In this document: piece by piece, positions 1 through 8,163 of the stretch | Position numbering within the stretch: position 1 is the first letter of the stretch | How the letters are laid out: every line of letters starts with the position of its first letter | Assembly: GCA_022709565.1 (NCBI GenBank) | Contig: JAKLIO010000004.1 | Span: 1 to 48,336, forward strand | Reading direction: 5' to 3' | Length of the DNA stretch: 48,336 nt | DNA from: Patescibacteria group bacterium | GTDB taxonomy: Bacteria; Patescibacteriota; Minisyncoccia; Moranbacterales; GWC2-37-73 | Made by a program: the position numbers and the translations under genes | Notes under the pieces: generated by a model | The model's database searches: none | The model's input: only the letters and a program-made list of their open reading frames with translations | Told to the model about the DNA's origin: nothing

Positions 1-513
1 ATTGAAGATGCGATTCTAGATCTCTTGATTGCCAGCGAAGGGCGCGTGATAACTATGATGGATGTGCTGAGCGATAAAAATGTCGATAAAGGCGTGATTA
101 ATCCGTTTTCCATAATCTCATCGAACGGAGCCGGCTATAACCTAAGCCATCAGGAAACAGGCGAAGTTGTGCATCCTAGAAATTTCGGATCTTTTCCAAG
201 AGTCTTTGCCAAATACGTAAAAAGCAGAAAAGTTGTCAGCTGGGAAGAAGCAGTCAGAAAAATGAGCGGTTTTCCGGCAGAAAAATTCAAAATACAAAAA
301 CGCGGAATTTTAGCCTCAGGAAATTATGCGGATGTAGTTGTTTTTGATCCGCAAACAATCAGTGATATGGCCACAATTGAAAATCCATATCAATATTCCA
401 AAGGCATCGAGTGGGTTTTCGTCAATGGAAAACCGGCTATAAAAAATGGTGTCATGACGGGAACAAAAGCGGGGGAAGTGATCAGAAGAAAGGCATCATT
501 ATTTGAGTTTTAG
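1..513 (+). CDS. N-acyl-D-amino-acid deacylase (D-aminoacylase-like amidohydrolase), C-terminal part
   Basis: The reading frame is open from base 1, so the gene begins outside the window and only about the last 170 residues are visible. The text matches the C-terminal part of the amidohydrolase/D-aminoacylase family: a 'SNGAGYN' stretch, then HPRNFGSFPRVFAKY, then a closing beta-sandwich segment with 'GNYADVVVFDP' and 'VFVNGKPAIKNG'. Family members are metal-dependent hydrolases that remove acyl groups from N-acyl-D-amino acids or act on related cyclic amides; the metal-binding His residues would lie in the missing N-terminal part. It is followed by a repeat-rich spacer and murD. A link to peptidoglycan D-amino acid recycling is only suggested by that neighbour. 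The substrate cannot be decided from this fragment. Confidence 0.8.
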   Translation: MEDAILDLLIASEGRVITMMDVLSDKNVDKGVINPFSIISSNGAGYNLSHQETGEVVHPRNFGSFPRVFAKYVKSRKVVSWEEAVRKMSGFPAEKFKIQKRGILASGNYADVVVFDPQTISDMATIENPYQYSKGIEWVFVNGKPAIKNGVMTGTKAGEVIRRKASLFEF

Positions 514-538
514 ATTTCGGAGCTTTTGTGTATTTATA

Positions 539-666
539 ATGTCAAATTTCCAATTTCAAATGACAAATAAATATTAAAAGCCCAAATTTCAAATTATAAT
601 CTGATTGGCGTTTGACATTTTGATTTTGGACTTGATTTGTCATTTGGATTTTGTCATTATTTATTT
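539..666. repeat. Fold-back spacer repeat of the 'TGACAAAT' word type
   Basis: This intergenic stretch is built from short words such as TGTCAAATTTCCAA and CAAATGACAAAT on the left and their complements (GATTTGTCATTTGG, TTTTGTCAT) on the right, so the transcript could fold back on itself. The same words recur in the spacer at 34819-34946 and, in frame, inside the glycosyltransferase gene near 9695-9790. Confidence 0.6.
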
Positions 667-667
667 T

Positions 668-2065
668 ATGGATCTTGCTTTTTTTAAGGACAAAAAAATA
701 ACGGTTTTTGGCTTAGGTCTTCATGGCGGCGGTATTGGTACCGTTAAGTTTTTGGCGTCCAATGGGGCTATATTAACCGTCACTGATATTAAAAGCAAAG
801 AGCAACTAGCGCCAGCCTTGGAAAAACTCAAAGATCTAAAAAATATAAAATATATTCTTGGCCAACACAGAGTCGAGGATTTCATAAACGCTGACATGAT
901 AGTGAAATCCCCGCCGATTCCTTGGAGCGACAAGCATATTCAGCTGGCCATCGAAAAAAAGATTCCCATTGAAATGGATTCCAGTCTTTTTTTCAAGCTT
1001 TGTAAAAACCCCATAATCGGAGTTACCGGAACAAAAGGAAAAACAACAATAGCCACGCTGATTTATGAAATATTAAAATTAGCCGGCAAAAATCCAATGA
1101 AGGTTGGCATTGGACAAGTTTCGGTTTTGGACAAAATTTCTGCTATAAAAAGCGATTCAATTCCCGTCTTTGAGCTTTCGAGCTGGCGCCTTTCCGTGCT
1201 TGGACGCGAAAAACTTTGTCCACAGATCGCGGTTATAAGCAATATTTTTATAGACCATCTCAACTATTATAAAAAGATGGAAAAATATATTGAGGATAAA
1301 AAATATATTTTTTCAAATCAAAAACCGAAAAACTGGCTGATTGTTAACTGCGACAACGAAACGACTTGCAAAATGGCTGAGGAAGCAAAAAGCCAAATAA
1401 TCTATTTTTCCTACGAGCCTCTTGAAAAAAGTCCGGCTGTTTTTATTGAAAATGAAATAATTTATCTAAACGACGGAGTTGATGTCAGAAAACTTGTACC
1501 CATAAAAGATATAAAAATTTTAGGCAGGCATAATTTGGGCAATGTCATGGCCGCTATCGGCGCAGCCTATGCTTATGGTCTTAGCGCCGAAGAAATCAAA
1601 AAAACGCTGCCCCTGCTCAAAGGGAGCGCGCATAGGCTTGAATTTGTTAGCGAGATCAAGGGCGTGAAATATTATAACGACACGGCAGCCACAATTCCTG
1701 ACGCAGCCATATCGGGGCTTGATTCTTTTGAACAAAAAACAATTTTGATTGCCGGCGGCACTGACAAAGATTTAAATTTCGTGGAATTTGCCAAAAAAAT
1801 TCCGGAAAAAACAAAAAAAGTGATCTTACTCAAAGGCAATGCCACGGAAAAAATTTTGGATATTATGAAAAAAAATGCAGTGGCCGATTTTATGGAATCA
1901 GTAGAAGTTGTTGATTCTATGGAAAGAGCGGTGCTATTGGCCAGCGAAAGCGCTGAGGACGGGGATGTTGTTTTGCTTTCTCCGGGCGCTGCCAGTTTCG
2001 GATTATTTTTGAATGAATTCGACCGCGGGGATAAGTTCAAAGAAGCCGTCAAAAAACTCGAATAG
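668..2065 (+). CDS. murD: UDP-N-acetylmuramoylalanine-D-glutamate ligase MurD
   Basis: MurD adds D-glutamate to UDP-MurNAc-L-alanine in the cytoplasm, using ATP, in peptidoglycan precursor synthesis. The 465-aa product has an N-terminal Rossmann-like domain (VFGLGLHGGGIG), the Mur-ligase ATP loop GVTGTKGKTT at about residues 118-127, the central HNLGN and HRLE motifs, NDTAAT, and the C-terminal AGGTDKDL and LLSPGAASFG motifs expected of MurD. The length is normal. I chose the ATG at 668 because the upstream in-frame TTG at 605 adds 21 residues coded by the repeat-like spacer, and the fold begins right after 668. No Shine-Dalgarno sequence is visible. The next gene is a CAP-domain protein, so no classical division/cell-wall cluster order is kept. 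Confidence 0.95.
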   Translation: MDLAFFKDKKITVFGLGLHGGGIGTVKFLASNGAILTVTDIKSKEQLAPALEKLKDLKNIKYILGQHRVEDFINADMIVKSPPIPWSDKHIQLAIEKKIPIEMDSSLFFKLCKNPIIGVTGTKGKTTIATLIYEILKLAGKNPMKVGIGQVSVLDKISAIKSDSIPVFELSSWRLSVLGREKLCPQIAVISNIFIDHLNYYKKMEKYIEDKKYIFSNQKPKNWLIVNCDNETTCKMAEEAKSQIIYFSYEPLEKSPAVFIENEIIYLNDGVDVRKLVPIKDIKILGRHNLGNVMAAIGAAYAYGLSAEEIKKTLPLLKGSAHRLEFVSEIKGVKYYNDTAATIPDAAISGLDSFEQKTILIAGGTDKDLNFVEFAKKIPEKTKKVILLKGNATEKILDIMKKNAVADFMESVEVVDSMERAVLLASESAEDGDVVLLSPGAASFGLFLNEFDRGDKFKEAVKKLE

Positions 2066-2183
2066 TTCAAAACTCAAAATTCAAAGTTTAAAATTATGGA
2101 TTCCTGATTTGCAGGACGGCTAAAAAATATCGCGAAGCGATTCAGTAACTTTTCATTTTGATTTTTTAATTTTACACTTTCTA

Positions 2184-2969
2184 ATGCTTCACGTAACAAC
2201 AGCCAGAAAAACCAATCATCACAAAAAAGCCATTGCCGTGGAAATTTTTTTCGCGATTGCCATGCTGGCTGTTTTTTTTGTGCCGGCGTCGCAGGCCAGT
2301 GACATTACTTCAAATATGGTGATTCTTTTGGTCAACAAAGCCAGATCGGCTACGAATGTTACAGCTCTTAAGAAAAATGATCTTTTGCAACAAGCGGCCG
2401 AAGAAAAGGCTCAAGACATGATTAACAACAACTATTTTGCTCATGTCTCACCTCAAAAAAAATCGCCGTGGTACTGGATTGAAAAGAATGAATATGATTA
2501 TACATATGCCGGAGAGAATTTGGCTATCAATTTTACGAATTCTGAAGATCAGCAGGAAGCTTGGATGGAAAGTCCTTTGCACAAAAAAAATATTTTGAAT
2601 CCCAATTACGATGAAATCGGTGTGGCAGTCAAACAGGGAATTGTGGAGGGCAAAGAAACAACCGTAGTCGTGCAGATGTTCGGCGCGCAAGCCGGAAAAG
2701 AAATTGCAGGCGCAAGTTATGACAAAGAAAATGTCGACAATTCTGAAGCGCAAGCAAAGGTGGCTGGGTTGCAGTCAGAAAATGCAGACAATATTTCCGC
2801 GGAACAAAAGATGGATTTAAGCGTTTTCTTTAAAAATAATGCGCCAACTTTGATTGGATGGGGAGCTCTGTTTTCTTTGGCAATAGTTATCATAATAATT
2901 GATATTGCTGCGATTATTCACAAAAGACACAAACCCTTCTTTCTTTTGCGCGAAAACAAAACACATTGA
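2184..2969 (+). CDS. CAP (SCP/PR-1-like) domain protein with N- and C-terminal membrane segments
   Basis: The 261-aa product starts with a basic stretch and a hydrophobic segment (about residues 20-38) that fits a signal peptide or anchor. A CAP/SCP domain follows at about residues 45-170, with VNKARS, YFAHVSP, AGENLA and the pattern W..SP.H..NIL.P.YDEIGVAV. A Glu/Asn-rich linker leads to a second hydrophobic segment near residues 225-250 and a short basic tail, so the domain probably faces outward and is held in the membrane. Bacterial CAP proteins (YkwD type) are exported proteins of largely unknown activity. It stands alone between murD and a two-gene promoter unit, and no Shine-Dalgarno sequence is visible. 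Confidence 0.85.
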   Translation: MLHVTTARKTNHHKKAIAVEIFFAIAMLAVFFVPASQASDITSNMVILLVNKARSATNVTALKKNDLLQQAAEEKAQDMINNNYFAHVSPQKKSPWYWIEKNEYDYTYAGENLAINFTNSEDQQEAWMESPLHKKNILNPNYDEIGVAVKQGIVEGKETTVVVQMFGAQAGKEIAGASYDKENVDNSEAQAKVAGLQSENADNISAEQKMDLSVFFKNNAPTLIGWGALFSLAIVIIIIDIAAIIHKRHKPFFLLRENKTH

Positions 2970-3027
2970 TTCTGATTTAAATACTAATTTTAGGCTTAAA
3001 TAAGGCAATCAAAGCTATTTTTAATTG

Positions 3028-3056
3028 TTGACAAAAAGATAAAAATGAGCTAGACT
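3028..3056 (+). promoter_or_regulatory. Sigma70-type promoter
   Basis: TTGACA at 3028-3033, a 17-bp spacer and TAGACT at 3051-3056 form a good housekeeping promoter for the two small genes that follow. Transcription should start near 3063. Confidence 0.75.
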
Positions 3057-3106
3057 GAGACTTAGTTTTTTGTCAAAAAATATAAATTAGGGAGAGGAGA
3101 TATAAC

Positions 3107-3301
3107 GTGATAGTAGAAAAAATTGAAATCTTTGTTTTAGATGAAAACGGAGTTCATTTTTTTGGGAAAAAAGACCTGAAAAACATGCAGAATTTTGATA
3201 TAAAAAACCCTTACGAAAATGTGGTTTTTTTACTAAAAAAAGGAATAGAATTGTCGCAAAACAAGATAAGCAGAATTTTTTTGGAATCTGCGCAGAAATA
3301 A
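3107..3301 (+). CDS. Small protein of unknown function (64 aa)
   Basis: I do not recognise this protein. It starts with GTG behind a strong ribosome binding site (GGAGAGGAGA, 6 nt before the start), which makes it a convincing gene despite its size. The product is a mix of Lys/Glu and hydrophobic residues with two phenylalanine-rich patches and no membrane segment or cysteine. A sigma70-type promoter lies about 50 nt upstream, and the next gene follows after 15 nt with its own ribosome binding site. A hairpin terminator closes the pair, so both genes form one small transcription unit. Confidence 0.65.
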   Translation: MIVEKIEIFVLDENGVHFFGKKDLKNMQNFDIKNPYENVVFLLKKGIELSQNKISRIFLESAQK

Positions 3302-3316
3302 AAAAGGGGAGAACGT

Positions 3317-3697
3317 ATGAGCAAAAATGGAAGTCATTTGGGAAACAAAAAGTCACTGCACGATCGTCTTAATCATCCGTTTATCAATGCTGTTAACGCA
3401 GGTGTTATTAGAAGACATCGCGATAAAAATTACGGTGGCATTAGGCAGGATGTGCCCGAAACAGAGAAGAGGATTTGCATTATCAAAAGTGATAATGGCA
3501 GGGATCTGATTAAATCCTGGGTTGGTCATTTTCCCAATAATCCCGACAAATATCGAATTCATCGGGAGAAAGAGGGAGAAATAATAATCCTTACAAGGAT
3601 TGATGTTTGGCAAAAGACAGCCAACAAAAACATCTGGCCTGATTTTTTTAAAAAAATTGTCTCAGAATATGAGGCAAGAAAACAAGGTATTTTTTGA
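3317..3697 (+). CDS. Hypothetical basic protein (126 aa)
   Basis: Not recognised. The product is soluble and rich in Lys, Arg, Asn and His, with an N-terminal stretch of basic and His residues (HDRLNHPF, RRHRDKNYGG) followed by a compact part containing DLIKSWVGHFPNNPD and a possible C-terminal helix (IWPDFFKKIVSEYEARKQ). It starts at an ATG behind AGGGGAGA. It is the second gene of the promoter-terminator unit begun at 3028. Nucleic acid contact is possible from its charge but is not shown by any motif. Confidence 0.7.
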   Translation: MSKNGSHLGNKKSLHDRLNHPFINAVNAGVIRRHRDKNYGGIRQDVPETEKRICIIKSDNGRDLIKSWVGHFPNNPDKYRIHREKEGEIIILTRIDVWQKTANKNIWPDFFKKIVSEYEARKQGIF

Positions 3698-3703
3698 TTT
3701 TTC

Positions 3704-3744
3704 AATCGGCAGGTCTGAATCCAGATCTGTCGATTTTACTTTTT
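3704..3744 (+). terminator. Rho-independent terminator
   Basis: A 14-bp stem (AATCGGCAGGTCTG with CAGATCTGTCGATT, two G-U pairs) with a four-base loop AATC is followed by a T-rich tail. It sits directly behind the 126-aa gene. Confidence 0.75.
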
Positions 3745-3754
3745 AGCATCTAAC

Positions 3755-3782
3755 TTGAAAAAAAATTCCAGTCCTGTATACT
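3755..3782 (+). promoter_or_regulatory. Promoter of murA, predicted start at or next to the ATG
   Basis: TTGAAA at 3755-3760, a 16-bp spacer and TATACT at 3777-3782 resemble a sigma70 promoter. The murA ATG lies at 3789, about where transcription would begin, so the mRNA may be leaderless. No Shine-Dalgarno sequence is present. Confidence 0.6.
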
Positions 3783-3788
3783 TATGTT

Positions 3789-5069
3789 ATGGCTAATTTG
3801 GGGGAATACTTTCAAATAAAAGGCGGGAAAAAGCTTTCCGGCAGTATAGATGTGAGGGGGTCAAAAAACGCGACTACCCCGATTTTGGCTGCAACACTGC
3901 TGACCACCGAAACTTGCACAATTTCCAATATTCCTCTTATTGAGGACGTTTTTCGCATGCTTGAGATCCTGACGGGACTGGGAGCCGCTGTCGAATGGGC
4001 AGGCGAAAGAACAGTCAAAATCTGCGCCAAGGACATTGACCCGAAACGGCTGGATGTCTCTTTGGTAAAACAGCTGAGGTCTTCAATTTTGCTTTTAGGA
4101 TCGCTTAGCGCCCGTTTTGATTCTTTTTCTTTCTATCATCCCGGCGGATGTGTGATTGGCAAGCGTCCGGTCGGAACTCACTTTGACGCTTTGGAAAAAA
4201 TGGGCGTGCATATCACCAGCACCGATGCAAAAACATATGCAATTGATGCCAAAAATAAAAAAGCGGCCCAGGTTGTGCTGAGAGAATTTTCTGTGACAGC
4301 TACGGAAAATGCCATGATGCTGGCGGCAGCTTTGCCGAGGAAAACGACAATAAAAATTGCCGCGCAGGAACCCCACGTTGAAGATTTGGGGAGATTTCTA
4401 ATATCAATGGGAGTTGATATAAAAGGCTTGGGCACGCACACTTTGGAGATTGTCGGCAAAAAAGAGCTGCATGGCGCAGAGCATGAAATTATTCCAGATG
4501 CGAATGAAGCGGCGACATTTCTCATTATGGGCGTAGCCACAAAAAGTCCGATTGTCGTCAACAATGCCAGAGAAGAAAATCTGGATTTGGTTTTGGAAAA
4601 ACTCAGAGAATTCGGAGCTGATTTTAAAATTAAAAATAATTCTATAGAAATTGTTCCGACGGAAAAACTCAAAGCTATTGAAAAAATTGATACCAGAACC
4701 TATCCGGGAATTCCAAGTGACATTCAATCGCCGTTGGGCGTGCTGGCTTCGCAAGCTGAAGGAGAAACTATGATTTTTGACACTTTATTTGAAGGACGCT
4801 TTAATTATTTGACCGAATTGGAAAAAATGGGAGGACAATCAAAAATTCTTAATCCTCACCAGGCGGTTATTCATGGTCCGGCGCACCTAAAAGGCGGCGC
4901 GATAAAAAGTTTTGATCTGAGAGCCGGGGCATCACTCATAATCGCCGCGCTCTGCGCTGAAGGGATATCGACAATAGAAGAAATTTACCAAGTTGACAGA
5001 GGTTATGAAAAAATAGAAGAAAGATTGCAAAAACTGGGAGCAGATATACGCAGAATTTCTAAATCCTAA
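3789..5069 (+). CDS. murA: UDP-N-acetylglucosamine 1-carboxyvinyltransferase MurA
   Basis: MurA transfers enolpyruvate from PEP to UDP-GlcNAc, the first committed step of peptidoglycan synthesis, in the cytoplasm. The 426-aa product has the usual length. It shows the substrate-binding GSKNATTPILAA near residue 25, the active-site loop GGCVIGKRPVGTH with the catalytic cysteine at about residue 121, TYPGIPSDIQSP, EGRFNYLTELEKMGG, DLRAGASLIIAAL and the C-terminal VDRGYEKIEE. Because Cys is kept at the active site, fosfomycin sensitivity is expected from family knowledge. The gene follows a terminator and has its own promoter immediately upstream. A Nudix gene follows after 43 bp. Confidence 0.96.
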   Translation: MANLGEYFQIKGGKKLSGSIDVRGSKNATTPILAATLLTTETCTISNIPLIEDVFRMLEILTGLGAAVEWAGERTVKICAKDIDPKRLDVSLVKQLRSSILLLGSLSARFDSFSFYHPGGCVIGKRPVGTHFDALEKMGVHITSTDAKTYAIDAKNKKAAQVVLREFSVTATENAMMLAAALPRKTTIKIAAQEPHVEDLGRFLISMGVDIKGLGTHTLEIVGKKELHGAEHEIIPDANEAATFLIMGVATKSPIVVNNAREENLDLVLEKLREFGADFKIKNNSIEIVPTEKLKAIEKIDTRTYPGIPSDIQSPLGVLASQAEGETMIFDTLFEGRFNYLTELEKMGGQSKILNPHQAVIHGPAHLKGGAIKSFDLRAGASLIIAALCAEGISTIEEIYQVDRGYEKIEERLQKLGADIRRISKS

Positions 5070-5112
5070 TTTCTAATTTCTAAACAAATCAGAATTTATA
5101 AATAATAAAATT

Positions 5113-5559
5113 ATGAAACAGAAATTAAAAGTCGGAGAAGATTGTGTTGGTGTTGGAGGGGGCGTTTTAATTTTTAATAAAAAAAGGGAAATTTTTTTGC
5201 AAAAAAGAGGAAAAAAATCCAGAAATGAAGTAGGCAAATGGGAGAAGCCGGGTGGAAGAGTTGAATATGGAGAAACTGCTGTTATGGCAATGAAGAGAGA
5301 AGTAAAAGAAGAGACAGGATTAAATATAAATATATGGGGTTATCTTCCGCATACTGATCATATCATCAAAAAACAAAAACAACATTGGGTAGCTTTTAAT
5401 TATTTGGCTGATATTAAATCAGGAAAAGCTGAAAATAAAGAACCTCATAAATTTGATGAAATAGGCTGGTTTAATTTGAAAAACTTGCCTAAAAATATAG
5501 CTCAACCAACAAGAGAGGCGGTAAAGAATTTTAAAAATGGCAAATATATAAAATTATAA
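5113..5559 (+). CDS. Nudix hydrolase
   Basis: The 148-aa product carries a complete Nudix box at residues 48-70: G, five residues, E54, seven residues, then REVKEETGL. The family hydrolyses nucleoside diphosphates linked to another group, and the glutamates bind magnesium. The strand before the box (GVLIFNKKREIFLQKRG) and the PHTDHIIKKQKQHWVAFNYLAD stretch after it fit the general ADP-ribose/oxidised nucleotide group, but the substrate cannot be told. It lies between murA and mreB with short, repeat-like spacers and no Shine-Dalgarno sequence. It is one of three Nudix domains in the window. Confidence 0.88.
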   Translation: MKQKLKVGEDCVGVGGGVLIFNKKREIFLQKRGKKSRNEVGKWEKPGGRVEYGETAVMAMKREVKEETGLNINIWGYLPHTDHIIKKQKQHWVAFNYLADIKSGKAENKEPHKFDEIGWFNLKNLPKNIAQPTREAVKNFKNGKYIKL

Positions 5560-5619
5560 AATTTGTAATTAGAAATTGATTCGAAATTCAAAATTCGAAA
5601 TTCAAAATTCTTAGATGGT

Positions 5620-6627
5620 ATGTTTATACGCAGAATCGGAATAGATTTAGGCACGGCGAACACTTTGGTTTTCATACCGGGTAAAGGAGTTGTGCTCAAT
5701 GAGCCGTCAGTAGTGGCAATTTCTCCCATAGAGAATATTGTTTTAGCTGTGGGCAATCAGGCCAAAGAGATGTTAGGACGGACACCAGATTCGATTGTAG
5801 CTTCGCGGCCGATGAAAGACGGAGTGATTGCCGATTATCGCGTGACCGAGGCTATGCTGAAATATTTCATCAACAAAGTGACCGGCAAAGTGCGTTTGTT
5901 TCGTCCGGAAATCATGATTTCAATTCCGGCCGGAGTAACTTCGACTGAAAGGCGGGCCGTTATTGACGCGGCCGTCAAAGCTGGCGCAAAATCAGCCTAT
6001 GTTGTCAAAGAACCGCTACTCGCGGCGATTGGGGCCGGAATTCCGATTCACAACGCGCAAGGCAATATGATCATCAATATCGGAGGTGGAACATCGGAGA
6101 TCGCGGTTATTTCGCTGGGAGGCGTTGTGGCAGCGCATAGCGCGCGCGTAGGCGGCAATAAATTTGATCAGGCAATCTCGGACTATATCAAGCGCAAATA
6201 TGGCCTGGCAGTGGGCGACAGAACAGCTGAGGATATTAAAAAAGAAATCGGCAGTGCGATTGCACAAGTCAAGGAAGAGCATATGGATGTCCGCGGGCGA
6301 GATTTGATGGGCGGCCTGCCTAAGACAATCAAAATATCTTCCAATGAAATCACGGAAGCCCTGCAGGACGAGCTCAGAGAAGTTATCAACGCAATCAAAA
6401 AAGTTTTTCAAGAGACTCCGCCGGAACTGGCGGCTGACATTATGGATAAAGGTATGGTGCTTTCGGGCGGAGGAGCGCTTTTGAGCAATCTCGACCAGCT
6501 TATCAGCAAAACAATCGGCGTGCCTTGCTACGTGGCGGACGATCCGCTTTTCTGCGTGATCAAAGGAATTGGCATTGCACTCGACAATTTGGAAGTGTAT
6601 AAGCGGACAATAATGCTATCTAAGTAG
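5620..6627 (+). CDS. mreB: Rod shape-determining protein MreB
   Basis: MreB is the bacterial actin that forms membrane-bound filaments and guides cell wall elongation. The 335-aa product begins with the actin-fold phosphate loop IGIDLGTANTLVF and NEPSVVAI, and continues with IMISIPAGVTSTERRAVIDA, INIGGGTSEIAVISLGG, GGNKFDQAISDYI and the C-terminal LSGGGALL. Length and motif order match MreB throughout. An N-terminal sequence with several hydrophobic residues fits membrane contact. The usual partners mreC, mreD and mrdA are not next to it here. A rod-like cell is suggested, which is inference. Confidence 0.96.
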   Translation: MFIRRIGIDLGTANTLVFIPGKGVVLNEPSVVAISPIENIVLAVGNQAKEMLGRTPDSIVASRPMKDGVIADYRVTEAMLKYFINKVTGKVRLFRPEIMISIPAGVTSTERRAVIDAAVKAGAKSAYVVKEPLLAAIGAGIPIHNAQGNMIINIGGGTSEIAVISLGGVVAAHSARVGGNKFDQAISDYIKRKYGLAVGDRTAEDIKKEIGSAIAQVKEEHMDVRGRDLMGGLPKTIKISSNEITEALQDELREVINAIKKVFQETPPELAADIMDKGMVLSGGGALLSNLDQLISKTIGVPCYVADDPLFCVIKGIGIALDNLEVYKRTIMLSK

Positions 6628-6697
6628 CTTTTAGCTTTCAGCTTCTTAGCTTCTTAGGATTTTCTAAAAAGCTAAAAAGCTAACGCCTGACAAGCTG

Positions 6698-7852
6698 ATG
6701 AAAATTGGTATCGATGCTTCCCGGGCATTTCTAAAAGACAGGACGGGAATTGAAGAATATTCATATCAAGTTATAAAAAACCTTGCAAAAATAGAAGGAG
6801 AGCAGGCCCGCCTCGCGTCGACGAGCGGTCATCTCCGCGAGTCGAGGCGGGTTGTTTTATATTTGCGCAAAAATCAAGAAATAGATTTTACTTTGCCAAA
6901 TAATTGGAAAGTCAAAATTATAAAGTGGCCGAGGTTTTGGACGCAGTTTGGTTTGTCTTTAGAAATATTTTTGCATCCGGTTGATGCGCTTTTTATTCCG
7001 GCGCACACGGTACCATGCATTCATCCTGCCCGCACAATAGTTACGATTCATGGTTTGGAATATGAATTTTGTCCAGAGGCTTATTCTTTTTGGGAACGGT
7101 TGTATATGCGCTCAACGATCAAAAAATCATGCAAGTGGGCGAGCAAAATAATCGCTGTGTCTGAAAACACAAAAAAAGATTTGATAAAATTATACAAAGT
7201 ACCGGCAGATAAAATCGAAGTGATCTACGAAGGATATGAAAATAGTAATCAGCAACCAGTAATCAGTAACCAGAAAAATACAGAAAAAGAAAACAGTTAC
7301 GAGTTACGGGTTACGAGTTACGGGAGTTATTTATTATTCATTGGTCGTCTTGAGGAGCGCAAGAATATTGTCGGCATTATCAAATCTTTTGAAGTTCTGA
7401 AAGAGCGCTACAAGATTCCGCACAAACTGGTTTTGGCGGGGAAGCCGGGATTCGGATATGAAAAAATAAAAAATGAAATTGCCAATGTGAATTGCGTGAA
7501 AGATATCATTGAAACAGGATTTGTGAGCGCGGAAGAAAAAAATTATTTGCTAAATAATGCAGCTGTGTTTGTTTTCCCGACTTTATACGAAGGTTTTGGT
7601 TTGCCGATTTTGGAAGCGCAAAATGCCGGCGTGCCGGTAGTGGCTTCTATAGAAGCTTCTATTCCTGAAGTGGCAGGGGATAGCGCGCTGCTTGTTGATT
7701 CCAATAATGCCGAAGAAATTGCTGATGCGGTTTATAAAATTATTTCTGACAAAAATCTAAAAAAAGACCTTGTTCGAAAAGGCCTTGAAAATATCCAGCG
7801 TTTCAGTTGGGAAAAATGCGGAAAGGAAATCGCGGATATTTTAAAAAAGTAA
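6698..7852 (+). CDS. Family GT4 glycosyltransferase carrying repeat-derived insertions
   Basis: The 384-aa GT-B enzyme probably transfers a sugar from a nucleotide donor to a surface glycan at the inner face of the membrane. The N-terminal domain begins MKIGIDASRAF with RTGIEEYSY. The C-terminal donor domain has LLFIGRLEERKN and the GT4 signature EGFGLPILE followed by AQNAGVPVV. Two parts look foreign. Residues 37-52 are coded by a 45-bp hairpin element (6807-6851). Residues about 180-210, in the linker between the two domains, are coded by tandem words (GTAATCAGCAACCA and ACGAGTTACGGG). Both keep the frame and neither touches the core motifs, so the enzyme is probably active. Donor and acceptor are unknown. 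Confidence 0.88.
   Translation: MKIGIDASRAFLKDRTGIEEYSYQVIKNLAKIEGEQARLASTSGHLRESRRVVLYLRKNQEIDFTLPNNWKVKIIKWPRFWTQFGLSLEIFLHPVDALFIPAHTVPCIHPARTIVTIHGLEYEFCPEAYSFWERLYMRSTIKKSCKWASKIIAVSENTKKDLIKLYKVPADKIEVIYEGYENSNQQPVISNQKNTEKENSYELRVTSYGSYLLFIGRLEERKNIVGIIKSFEVLKERYKIPHKLVLAGKPGFGYEKIKNEIANVNCVKDIIETGFVSAEEKNYLLNNAAVFVFPTLYEGFGLPILEAQNAGVPVVASIEASIPEVAGDSALLVDSNNAEEIADAVYKIISDKNLKKDLVRKGLENIQRFSWEKCGKEIADILKK
6807..6851 (+). repeat. 45-bp hairpin repeat element, copy 1 (in frame inside a glycosyltransferase gene)
   Basis: The 45 bases fold as outer stem CCCGCCT/AGGCGGG, a five-base bulge CGCGT, stem CGAC/GTCG, tandem GA/GA mismatches, stem GCGG/CCGC and a six-base loop. A second copy lies at 42087-42131 in prmC, where the inner stem is GCAA/TTGC, so both sides changed together. 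The length is a multiple of three and adds 15 codons without a stop. Confidence 0.85.
7236..7325 (+). repeat. Tandem short-word repeat inside the glycosyltransferase linker
   Basis: The stretch contains repeated words of the type AGTAATCAGCAACC and AGTTACGAGTTACGGG. The AATCAG/AACCAG word also occurs in the spacer near 27665-27695 and twice within prmC (around 42078-42160 and 42571-42601). Here it codes for Asn/Gln/Ser-rich residues between the two domains of the enzyme. Confidence 0.6.
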
Positions 7853-7857
7853 AAAAC

Positions 7858-8127
7858 TTATTCGCTCAGAATATTGGATTTAGCGACCACTCCATAGAGC
7901 TGGTCGATTTCTTTAGTTAGGTCGGAAATTGTCTGACTTGTAGCTTTAATCACCACGGTAATAACTGCAACGCAGTTTTCTGGCGCGTTTTCTCCCAAAT
8001 GCAATCCCAGGCGCGCCAAAATAATGTTGCCATGCTTGGTCAGGATTTGATTGACTTCCGGCGCTTGCGCCGCGCGGTCTTTGATCAGAATTGAAATTGT
8101 CGCTAGATGCATTTTTTGTGTTTCCAT
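7858..8127 (-). CDS. ACT-like small protein resembling the TM1266 'iron-only hydrogenase system regulator' family
   Basis: The 89-aa product fits a single ferredoxin-like/ACT-type fold: a first strand ATISILIKDR, a helix with VNQILTKHG, a strand ILARLGLHLGENAPENCVAVITVVI, and a final helix ending SDLTKEIDQLYGVVAKSN. This order resembles the small family typified by Thermotoga TM1266, which is often annotated as an iron-only hydrogenase regulator although its real role is unclear. No hydrogenase gene is visible in the window, so that label should not be read as function. It lies tail-to-tail with the glycosyltransferase (5 bp apart) and is the last of three minus-strand genes. Confidence 0.65.
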   Translation of the reverse strand: METQKMHLATISILIKDRAAQAPEVNQILTKHGNIILARLGLHLGENAPENCVAVITVVIKATSQTISDLTKEIDQLYGVVAKSNILSE

Positions 8128-8163
8128 ATATTTTTTATTAAAAAATTTTATAATTTTAGCGAT

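Noticed and set aside
7236-7325. Short tandem words as a CRISPR array
   Set aside because: Units are only about 7-16 bases, without spacers of constant length and without cas genes.
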